From an uncultured Verrucomicrobiota bacterium (GTDB lineage Bacteria; Verrucomicrobiota; Verrucomicrobiia; Opitutales; Opitutaceae): a stretch of DNA of 59,549 nt. Below the pieces are notes generated by a model that had not been told where the DNA came from, searched no databases, and saw nothing but the letters and a program-made list of their open reading frames with translations. The translations under genes were made by a program, and so were the position numbers. Every line of letters starts with the position of its first letter. Position 1 is the first letter of the stretch. This document shows, piece after piece, positions 15,640-26,700 of the stretch. The DNA is taken from the NCBI GenBank assembly GCA_903869675.1, contig CAIQAB010000024.1:1-59549 (forward strand). Direction: 5' to 3'.

Positions 15640-17639
15640 TTACGCTCCTTTGCCTCCGGCAAGGCGGATGTCTTTAACAGTGCCCTGGCCGCGCTATTTT
15701 TTGGATCCCGACGCAAAATTTCCCCAATGAGCAATTGCGCAGCAGCTTTATTGCCCGACTGGCGCGCGGCAGCGGCAAGGTTGTAAATCGCATCGAATCT
15801 CCCTGCTTTTTCTTCACGTAAATACAAACCCGTCATTAGCTTAAGCCGCGGTAAATCATCGATTTTCAATATTAATTCGAGCTCACGCCGCTCCACTTCG
15901 TCCACGACCTCGCCTTTCCACCAAATGGGTCGTTCACGCCGCACGGCCTCAATGGTCTTAAGGGCCGATTCGGGATCTTCGCCAGTTTTGGACAAAAGAC
16001 CCAATAAAACACGGGCATCACTAGACGGGGCGGGCTCGGCGGTAGCAGAGGGGTTTTTCGATGGAGCATTTTCAGGCGCCACAGCCGCCAGGGCGGCCAA
16101 AGCGGGCTCGAGCACCTTCCGGCGCTCCTGAATCTGGCGGCTTTGCGGAAAAGCTCCCTCAGCCAGCACCAAAACATCCTGCGCCCCGTCCCAACGAGCC
16201 GAAGACGCCATACGGTCGAAAATATCCAGATACAGTTTCAGCTTTGAAGGATGCCGGCTTAAAAGATCGAGCACGGTCGACTTGGCGGCGGGATTTCCGT
16301 TCAAACAATAATCGACCAAGGCCTCGCTGGTTTGCCGAAAAATCTGAATATTAGGGGCCAACTGGTTAACGCTATCTTCCATGAGTGCTAATGAACGCTG
16401 CGCGCCTGCCCAGTCCGACAACTCCAACTGGGCGCTCAAGCGACTGAACCAGACCAACTGCGGATCAAACCCATGTTCGTTAAAAACCGTCTCCAGCCGG
16501 TCCAACATCATGAACTCATGAATCTTACCCAAATCCCGGGCCAGAGACTCCAGCAGCGTGACATCCGATCCAAACCGGAAAACCGCCTGCTCAAAAGCGT
16601 CCTCGGCTTGGGCATCACGCCCTGCGATCAGATTCTGCACTATACCCATGGCGGTGAAACTCGGATTAGTAGGCGCCAAGGCCCGGAGCGCGGCGAGTTG
16701 ACTATCCATGTCCGCGAAGCGACCTGCCTGCCGGTAGAGGCCGACCGCCATCGCCAATGCCTCGGGATCGCTGGGAGCAGTCGAGATCCAGATCCGTGTC
16801 GCGTCCAACGCCGCTTCGACATCGCCCAGGGCGAGATAAGCCTGCACCCTGACTCGTCCAAGAAGCGCAGGAGGGGCGTCCGACAAATCCCCGATCAAGC
16901 CGAGCGCATCCTTAGGCCTTCCCAGCTCCAAGGCTGCCAGTGCTTCAGTTTCAACCAAAACATTTCGCGCTTCCACGTCTTGCCGAGACCGAACACGTGC
17001 CTTCCGGCAAAAATCGATCAACCGATCCGGACGGTCGGAATCCCTCAACAAGGCGATGGCATCCTTGATAAAACGCACATCGCACATGCCGCGCGCCAAA
17101 CCCTCGAACAATAAGGCGTCGGCCCGGGGACGCTGTCCTAGAGCCAGGTAAATGTATGCCAGTATAAAACGTGCCTCGTCGTCCTGCGGATAACGCTGTA
17201 AACCGGCCTTCAGCAGACGATAGGCCTCCACCGGCCTCCCCTTGGCATGCAGATTCTTCGCCTGGGCCAACATGCCCCGCCCGCGCAGGGCGATCAGCTC
17301 GTCCCAACGCCACGGAGAAACCAAGTCAGGATAACGGATAACATTGAATGGGTCGCGGGATAAATAGGCCTGCAAACACCCGGCCCCTGCGAAAAATACG
17401 ACGAAAGAAAAGATCGCACCCCAACGAAGCAAACCAGCCACGCTAAACACATACGCCCGAGGGTAGATTTTCGCTCCGATCGCCGGAATAAAGTAGCCTT
17501 TATCAGCGTTTGCCCTGCCCCGCCTAAAAACGCAGACCAACCCAAAGCGCCAGGGCGCCGGAACAGACGCAGGCCTTCCCCAGACAAAACTAACCCGCGC
17601 GTCGGGAATCTTAAACGAGGTGTCCAAGCGATTTGACAT
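15636..17639 (-). CDS. Membrane-anchored TPR-repeat protein
   Basis: A protein of 667 residues. A basic N-terminal stretch of about 65 residues is followed by a membrane helix (about 68-90, AGLLRWGAIFSFVVFFAGAG). The remainder is a helical solenoid with TPR units such as GRPVEAYRLLKAGLQRYPQDDEARFILAYIYLALGQ, written here as a description of the repeat around residues 130-165, and later units up to the C-terminus. The start may lie further downstream, since no ribosome-binding site supports 17639; a non-ATG start just before the membrane helix is possible. It lies 124 bp after the giant TpsA gene and overlaps the next gene by 4 nt. TPR scaffolds of this type often assist assembly of secretion or polysaccharide machines; the specific role is unknown. 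Confidence 0.7.
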   Translation of the reverse strand: MSNRLDTSFKIPDARVSFVWGRPASVPAPWRFGLVCVFRRGRANADKGYFIPAIGAKIYPRAYVFSVAGLLRWGAIFSFVVFFAGAGCLQAYLSRDPFNVIRYPDLVSPWRWDELIALRGRGMLAQAKNLHAKGRPVEAYRLLKAGLQRYPQDDEARFILAYIYLALGQRPRADALLFEGLARGMCDVRFIKDAIALLRDSDRPDRLIDFCRKARVRSRQDVEARNVLVETEALAALELGRPKDALGLIGDLSDAPPALLGRVRVQAYLALGDVEAALDATRIWISTAPSDPEALAMAVGLYRQAGRFADMDSQLAALRALAPTNPSFTAMGIVQNLIAGRDAQAEDAFEQAVFRFGSDVTLLESLARDLGKIHEFMMLDRLETVFNEHGFDPQLVWFSRLSAQLELSDWAGAQRSLALMEDSVNQLAPNIQIFRQTSEALVDYCLNGNPAAKSTVLDLLSRHPSKLKLYLDIFDRMASSARWDGAQDVLVLAEGAFPQSRQIQERRKVLEPALAALAAVAPENAPSKNPSATAEPAPSSDARVLLGLLSKTGEDPESALKTIEAVRRERPIWWKGEVVDEVERRELELILKIDDLPRLKLMTGLYLREEKAGRFDAIYNLAAAARQSGNKAAAQLLIGEILRRDPKNSAARALLKTSALPEAKERK

Positions 17640-17763
17640 TCTAGTAGGCGCGGTCCGCGCAAGCGGGAATACCGAAGCGCGGCCCTAAATCACGCCTAAA
17701 TCGCGAAAGACTGTTTTCGTTATGCCGCCAACGGCGCAAAATATACGACAAAACCTGCCGTAA

Positions 17764-20700
17764 TCATGCCCCGCCAGCCGGGTCTCGATCTTGGTCTTCC
17801 TTCTTCGATTCACCGCCACCATAACCCATAACCTCGAGAGTGATAAAAGAGGGCAAAGCGACGGGGGCGGATTGGTTACCGGCCGTTTGGTTGGCTGACG
17901 ACGCCGTGGCACTTGCCGCCGCCGATGCGGTCGAGGCCACCGAGAGGCCGGCGATATTCGGAGCCACCACAGTGGGAGCGCCACTCGTGACGCCTCCGGA
18001 GGAAATGTTGGCCGCATTCAAAACCGTAAGGGCCGAAATGTTAATGTTGCCGGCGGAGCGAATGCCCGCATCACCGGCGTCGATGGTTCCCACCGGAGCG
18101 ATCAAATCGACATCACCGGCCTTGACGCCTTCGACGGCAGCCAAGACGCCAATGCCGCCACCGGTAGCGAGACCGGCCAAATCCGTCTTAACATCACCCG
18201 TCTGTGGGTCAACCAGCACGCGGGTTGGCGAAGCGGACTGGATCGTGGTGGACGAGGAACCGGCCGCAATGTCACCAACCGTAGACCAGATCAGAACGTC
18301 GCCGCCGCGAAGCGTGAAAATACGCTGCGTGCCTATGTCCACGTCATCGTGAGTAAATATAGAAATGGCACCGCCCCGCTCGGTGATGATGCCGGGAGGG
18401 GTCTGCGACTTGGAAATCTCGCTGCCGAGGTTCACCCCGCCACCGGGCGCATAAACAACCACGTCTCCGCCGGCCGAGGTGCGAAGCTCGCGCGAGGAGA
18501 TGCGCAGATCGCCGTCCCAGCTAGATTCAGGGAAAAGAGCGGCGATAGCATCATAGCCCGCCTGGTAATTACCAAAGCCCGGCGAATCGGCGTTGCCATG
18601 ATCGCGGCCGGCATCGCGTAAGACTCGGTTAAAGGCGGTCAAGGTGAGCGGATCGCGGTCTGTCTGCGACAAAGCAGAATATGCCGCCCAGATCGCGTCA
18701 TGGTTAGTCGCACTCACCCCCAATTGCTCAGCAAGAACAGGAAGATAACGCGCGGCATTAGCACCAGCGCTGACGGGATTGAGGAACTGGGCCTCAAACG
18801 CCTGACGATTGATGGCCGAACCATCGCCCAGACCTACACCAATAACAACATCTGCACCGGCCTCAGGAAGGCTAAGGTTGCGAACATTGCCAATGCTGCT
18901 AAGGCCGACTGCCGTGCCGTCGCCGGGCGATTTCAAGCCGCCGCTCGCGCCGTCGTCGGGAGGAAGCGTTGCACCAAAATCCACGTTGCGCCCCGCCTGC
19001 ACCAGAAGAGTGCCGGAACCTCCGATTTGCAAATCGCCCGAATTCGGGTTGCCAGTGCCGGGCCCGGGATATCGCAAACTAGTTCCCAACAATGCGTTTC
19101 CTTCGGTTTGCGCCAGAATGCGACCCACGGAACCAGAATTATACAATAATATATCTCGACCGGCCGAGACGATGCTCATGTCGGACTCATTGAGATTCTG
19201 GAAATACAATCCTACATCAGATATATCGCGGCCAGCGAAAACCTCAGCAAACTGTGCCGAATAAAGCGTAAGGCCAGAAATATCCCCCGATCCAGCAAAA
19301 AGCTGCACCGGTTCAACGGCGCCAGTATGGACGGATCTGGCGGCGTGCAGGTTTTGCTTGGTCTGCAAGCGTCCATAAATATCGCCTGTATAAGATCCTG
19401 ATTCAGCGAACAGAGAATCGAAGGCTGCAAGATCAGGGGAATTACGCGATACTAAATTTACCACATTGGTATTCGCGATGCCACGGGCCGAAAGGGAAAC
19501 CGGCGAGGCCGAGTGGGGAAGACGCGAGGGATCAGCATCCGAAAAATTCAGCACCGCACTCGCCCATTGACGGAGTCCGCTGCTCGCGTTTGTAGCGACG
19601 ACATTAAGACCGTTAAGGGAGCCGGCTGCGATAAGCTTAAGCTCGCCCGCAGCGGATGGTATGAAATTGAATTCACCCACTAAATTGATATCACCCTCAG
19701 CAGCAGACACTACGGCCGATCCGGGCATGAGCGTGGAAGCCACGGCAAATCCGGCAACGTCCTTTTCATACAAACGAAGCCAAGGCTGGTTACGGCCTGA
19801 TGCCGTAGCATTAGGCGTTACGGCATCGCGTCGAAGAACGTTATTATACCAATCGAATACGGAACCGGTTGACGCCCCCAAATTACGCGAACGAACAGTC
19901 ACATCGCCGGTCAAAGATGCCGCGGAGAAAGCACTATCCGCCGAATACGTGCTAAAATAACTCTTCAAGAAATAACTGTTATTTATTCCCGCGGGTAAAA
20001 GAAATGGATTGACCACCGAACCCACCGAAAGATCGCCCCCCGCCACAAGACTGAAAGAGCCTTTGCCCAAAAACAGCGTGGTGGGCAGCCAAGAAGCCGC
20101 GGGGGTATCTGCCGCCGAAATATAGTCGCTGACCCTTAGGGTTGAGCGAGTGTAATTGGTCGTGATTGCGGAGCCTGCAATCAACTCCGCGGCTCCCCGT
20201 TCGACATAATAAACGCCACCGTCAATGTTCCCGCCCGCGCGCACGCTCACACCGCCCCCGCCTAGTTCGAGCAATTTGCCGGAATCCGGTATGCCGTAGG
20301 GCATGCGGGCGTTGGTCGGCGCGACTGCATCAATGTTCGCTATGTCATTTCCGGCAGACAAAATGATATCACCTCCACCCAAGGTCCCGACACCCTCAAA
20401 GAAATTATTGAAATCCACCCACCATGAAGTTGAGTTTCTCTGAGTGCGCGGACCATTGGCGGAAGTATTGGTGTAGGCAGAAAACTCTCCGGTGGCTTCG
20501 TCCAGGTTACCACGTCGATAAAGCCAATTGGTGGGCATCTGCTTACTGGAGTCGATTTCGCCTACAAAAGTGCGGAAAATATCACGCTGCGCAGATAGGC
20601 TGACGTCGCCGCCCAGTTGACTGTATTGCGCGGCATAGGCTTCGGACGCATATTGTCTAGCGCCCAATTCAGTGGGGGCAACGTTATATCCGGTGTTGGG

Positions 20701-23700
20701 CACGTCGAAATTCGCCATCGCGGCGGATTGCGTTCCCGACGTATATATCGTGCCTAAATTATTACGGAATTCAATATCGGTCCGTGCAGCGATGGAGATA
20801 TCTCCGGTTCCGGTGCGTATTACTTGAAAATATTGGGGAACAGCAAACAGATCATGACGGGCACCTATGGTAGTGGCATACTCGGTTGCTCCATCTCCGA
20901 AAAGTATTGAGCCGGCCCCCGGACTGGCTGCGTCCATAGGAAGAACGACCGAGGTGCGTGAGGCGGCTAGGTCCGCGCCGGCAACCAAATTGAATGACCA
21001 AGACCTAGATCCGGCCGCCAAAAGGGGGGCATTCCATAGTTTCTGCGTCGTTTCAGCCGAAGAGATTCCGTCGCCAAACCCATCGCTCAACGAAGCCGAA
21101 CCCGCTGCCACATAGGGCAGAACGATATTGCCCGCAGCCCGAATGGTAAGGACACCAGGCTCGCGGTTGACGTAATCGGATGCCGTGCCGTATCGAGCGG
21201 TAGAAAGGTCCCAAATACCATCAAGGGCGATGTCGCCGGCGCGATTAATGAATTCCAAACTAGGCTGAATATGGAAAATATTGGCATCCACTCCTCCTGC
21301 GATTCGACTTAATACGGTAGGAGAAGCATCTCCGAAAATCGTCGCGTCGGCGAGTGCATTATTCCGTTCTGCAGTCGTGATTGTAACACCGGTGCCTGTG
21401 ACAGGGGTCAAATCGTGAACCTTAAAGCCTTCCGCTACCACGCTTGAGGCTCCCACTATCGCCGCCTGGATGGGTTTGATGGCGAGATCAGTCCCAGCTG
21501 CATCACGCGGAGCACGTAGATATAAAACCCCGGCGGAATGCCCCAAACCGACATCCAAATCAGACCGGGACGCGTTTACCGATAAGTCCAAGGTAGACCC
21601 GGACTGCAAAGTAAGGAACGCCGAGGAGTCCACTAATCCGTCCCGCGAAGCACCGGCTTCGAGTCGAATCGAGCCACCCTTGCCCGCGCTATTAAACTCG
21701 TCCGCCGATACATCTAGGCGAGCTTGACTCAAAATAGTGAGATTACCGTGCGCAGAAAGCTTGATCACCCCTCCCGTTTGCCCAGAAGCGTCGATCACAC
21801 CGGCGATATCCAAGGCACCGTCGTCGACGGAAACTTCATAACTGGAGGCCGAAACCTGGCCTTCGAATTTGACGTTGCCAGAGCGAATACGATAGCTGCG
21901 AAACAATTCAAATCCGCCGGCATTGAGCACTCCATCCATGGATCCCAAGCTGGAACCAGTGAACGATCCGATGTCGGCCGTAAATCCGCCGCTCTGACCT
22001 TTGGCACCGCTAGCACCCAGCACGGCACCTTTAACCTCAAAAATGCCGGATGGAGCCGAAACTTTGATCGCACCCGCATCTCCACCACCAGAAACCGCTG
22101 ATACGTTTAATGCCCCGCGATCGCCTAACACAACGTCACCACCCATGGCGTTCAAGATCAACTGCCCGCCATTGGTGGTGATAACCGCACCCTGTATTGA
22201 GCGGGACGTTCCACCTACATCAAGACGCGCAAATGAATTTTCACCGACGCGCAAATCACCGACGGTTGAGTTCAAAGATAAATAACCGCTGGCAAGAGTG
22301 ATGGTTGAATCCACATTTATCGAATTAGCCGTGAGGGACAAACGGGCGCCAAGACCGCCAGAGGCGATCGAGGACGCGCCTGCTTGCTCGGGCGTCGTGA
22401 TATTCAAGTAGCCGCCGCTAGTTATTTCCTGAGTCGAGGCGGTTTCCGAAGTGATAAAAGGCGTAGCGATATCAATATTTCCCTCAGTTTCCAGCCCGCC
22501 GGCACCGTTGAAAATTAATTTATCTGCCGCTCGGAGAGACACCTGATCATATTGATTTATGGCTAGGTGGCCAGCGCCCAATTTAATATTGTTCGCATTA
22601 AACGAAATCGAGCCCGCAGATGCCCCCCCGGAAACTGCGTTGCCGCCAACTCCTCCATTTAGTGCAATTTTATCGGCGAGGAAGGCCACAGAACCCCCGT
22701 CATTATTGAATCCGCGAATAGCGGGCGCGCCAATCGTCAATTGGTCGAACGAAGCGGAACCCACCTGCCCTGTTCCATACAAGTCGATCGAAGAGTAACT
22801 TAAAAGGGAAAGCTGGGTGCTGGACTCCTGCAAGCCTCTCATTGTTGCGGAAGATAACACCAACCCGGGATTGGGCTGCAACTCGCCCGAATCAGCCAAC
22901 TGGAGACTGATACGACCGCTGTTTAGCGTTATGGACTCGGCACCAAAAATGGCGGCGGAGTCTATTAGGGTCGAACCGGTGGAGTCGAATATCAGACCCG
23001 CACCACCTTGTATAGAAGTATCCGCCGCGATACTAAGCAACGCGCTCGACTCGGATTTGACAGATGAACGCTTGACGGTCGCCGAGGAATCGCTGGAAAC
23101 GCGAAGCAATACACCGTCTCCGGACCCTGATAAGGAATCTCCGATTACCAAGGAGTCGGACGCACCGCCGATGGTGCCGTGCTGTTCGATTTTCGCGCCA
23201 GAGTCGATGGAAAGCGTTTCCTTAGCCACCAAGATCAACTCGGCACCGCCAAGCGCCGCCCCTGCATTGTCCACCGTCAGGGAGTTGGCGCCTACAATAA
23301 CTTGCGTGCCTTCTGAGGTGGTTTTCCGCACCCCGCCGATCAGCAAACTGGCGCCACTAAAAGCACTGAGCTTGCCGGCATCCAGCAAGAGTTCACCTTC
23401 CACCGGGATGGCCCCGTATCCGGCAATACGAATATCGACTGGACTGTCGATATCTACCCGCCCGCCCAAGCCGGAACTAGCAGCTTGCGCCAGAATATTC
23501 CCATCCAAAGCCATATATTCCGTCGCCGTAAAAATCAACTGGCCCGCATCGGCCGCGAGGCGCGGAATGGTAACACCGCGCTGAGCTGCGTTATCGCGGA
23601 AAAACACGGACGCCGAAGGGGTATCGTAGGTCGCCCGTTTTTGTATAACAGATGAAGCAGCGATCTCGAATAGTGACCTGAGAGGGGCTGATTCAGGTGC

Positions 23701-26700
23701 GCCATCAGCATCATTAAAGCGATACCCTGATACGTAAACACTTTGGTCTGGCTGGATTGCCGCAGACGCCAGCGGAGCGGATGATTTAGGAGTCACCAAA
23801 AAGGCCCCCGGTAACACCGCGTAACGCGCAGGTAGCAAAGTATAAAAGCCAGCCGCCAAGCCCGCGCCAGAGTCCAGATAAATACGGTCACCAGGCTTTA
23901 AATTGCTATTAATGTAACCTGTTTCATTTCCAAGCAATTGCCGGCCTTTATCGGAATCATTAAAAGCGGCAAAGGGCGCGAAATCGGACTTGTAATCAGG
24001 GAGAATCGTGAAGCTCGTGAGGTCTGCCAGGACGTCCGCCTTACCCCCTGTTCCGGTTTTAAACCGAGATGACACAATCTCGCCCCCTCCATTTACGTCA
24101 ACAATGGAACCCGCCTCTGAATTCACCGAGACTGCGGAAAGAACCACTTGCTTCGCGGGAGGACCAAAATCCGTAATGTCTCTACCCTGCGGATCGACCC
24201 AGGAGTTGCCGTTAACAAAAGCCCCATACGGCAGGATCAGTCCTTTTCCTGTCGCCGGATCAACCGCCGAAACCGACGTCACGCTGTTCGCGCCCAAAGA
24301 AACGGAGAGCGAGACGGGCACCGGGAGTCCGGTAACCTGATCGATTGGCGCCAGACCCACGCCATTCCAGCCGAGATTAACGGCTCCGAATGGAGCGCGC
24401 AAAGTCCCATTTTGACGAATGGCGGAGGCGTGAAGATTCAAGGTCCCGCCAGCCGAATAAGGCAGCGTGCCGGCAAGCGCACCCTTCTCAACCTTGATTG
24501 ATCCGGCATGGAATATACCCTGCGTCTCGAAATCATAGGCATTGATATTAAAGACCGTCGCGGTGGGTGGATAAATCTGGGCAGCTTTAAGGGAGATATC
24601 GCCAGCGATATCCACTGTCCCGCTACCACGAAGATCCCCCGCCTCCGAGTTCAACTGCAACTCGCCAAAACCTTGAAGTGTAAGATTTCCAACCTCAATC
24701 AAACGATTGGCATTCACCGTCAAACTCGCTTCACCGTGCACGGGGGGCAACGAATAAGGCATGCTATTTAGATCGTAGAAGGCCCTGGTGTCGTCCAAAT
24801 CAGCCAAGCGGGGCTTCTGAAGTGGGGTCCCGATGGAGACCCGAGGAGCGACCAGAGAAATCGAATCATCCCCGAAGATCACCCCGTTGCCCCCGACCGC
24901 GATTTGGCGACTGGCGTTCAACGAAACCGGGCCAGAAAACCGCACCGTGCCGGCAAGAGTAATGGAATCAAATCCACTATTATTAAAACTATCCGCGGAA
25001 AAATTACCCCGCGACATGTCAGGCGTTGCAGCCGTGGACTGCGTCACCACCAAATTGACATCACGCTGCGTCAAAGCCGAACCTACTATGGGAACATAGA
25101 TACCAGATGACACAACAAGCTTGCCGCCTTCCGCGGAAGCTCCGCCTGCATTGCCTCGAAGGGTAGCGGCGGTAACCAACTGCTGGGCTCCGGCCAAGGT
25201 AACCGTGCCCGCGGATGAATCTACTTCAGTCGCTACCAGATCCAAACCGTTGCGATTGATGCCTCCACTATAAACAGGATCCAAATCCAAGATCGCAGTG
25301 GTTCCCGATACATCGATCACCGAACCAACCGCCGCCTGGATATTGCCGGAAAGGCTGACGGATCCGCCAGAAAGCACCCGGCCAAGTCGCAGGTCGCGGT
25401 CAGAAGTGTCCCGCTGGATCATCGTCGTGCCAGAGGCATCCAAGAAGGCGCCTGAACCCAAGATCAGCGTCCCTACCGCCTGATTATTGTTGGTGAACGG
25501 AAATACATTATTGGAGTTGGATGCCCCTTTTACAGATATCGCCCCACCTTTTGCTATTAAAGCGCCCTGAACCTCTACGGTATCGCCGGCCAGGGTAATC
25601 TTGGCGCCGGGATCAGTTTGAATAAGCGCGTTCGGTTCGACAACCACACCACCTCTTACGACCAGAGAATTGCCACTGTTATAGGGATCCCTGACGCCTG
25701 GCGCTGTGAAACTCACGCTTGTAGCTGGTCGAAGACTTGCTTCCAGTAACGCGGTTGTGAAAACGATCTTTTCTGGCGCAAGATCATCTATGCTGGCGAA
25801 ATAGGATTCCGAAACCGGTGCTATTACCGTTCCCGCTTTGACGACTACGCCGGGGGCATAAATCTCTAAAGCGGCATCTACCACGCCACCAAGGCCCCTT
25901 ATGTCGTAAGCGGTAAAACCGCCTGTATTAAAAAAGTCCGTTCCTAATATTGTTGTGGTCGCGGACGCAGCGCTCCCCCCAACCTGAATCGCAGGAGCCA
26001 GCAGTGTGAGCTTGCCGCCCTTGATACCGGAATACCCCAACAGGCTCGTTTCTTCCAACACTAAGTTTCCGCCGACGACACTTTTGATGTTTGCATCTTG
26101 GCCGGAAAAAATAGCGATGCTTCCCGCGTTGCCATAGGAATATTTATTCCCCGATGCCGCATATACGCCTCCGGAGACATCCATGACGGCTCCAGGATTC
26201 AAGCTGACATTATATCCGGTAATGGAAACAGAGCCCCCACCCACCACCATGGCGTCCTCCGCGGTTCCCACAACTTCATTCTCCAGCACCCCGGCGGCGC
26301 TGAGATGGACACCACCGGCAACACTTACCGAACCACGATTGGGAGAAGACGCCGGCGCAGAACCGGTAATACTGGCCTCGTTGATTGAACCTTGGGAGAC
26401 CGCCGTGGCAGCTAGAGTGATTTTACCACCGGGCGCAGTAATATTGGCCCCAACATTGATGTTTTTACCGGAAAGTGAAAGCTCACCACTGGCAGGAAGC
26501 GCCAAAACACCCGAAGAATCTACGAGGATGTCTCCTTCCCGATTATCCACCGTCAGCCGACTAAAACCTGAGCGCGTGATCAAATCAGGCGATAAAACCA
26601 ATGACACTACTCGTTCCGCTTTGAGCGGGGCGGGCACCCCATCCGCTCCGAGTTGAAAGGTATCCGCGGCAGGTAGCGCTTCTTGATGCGCAATGTGAAG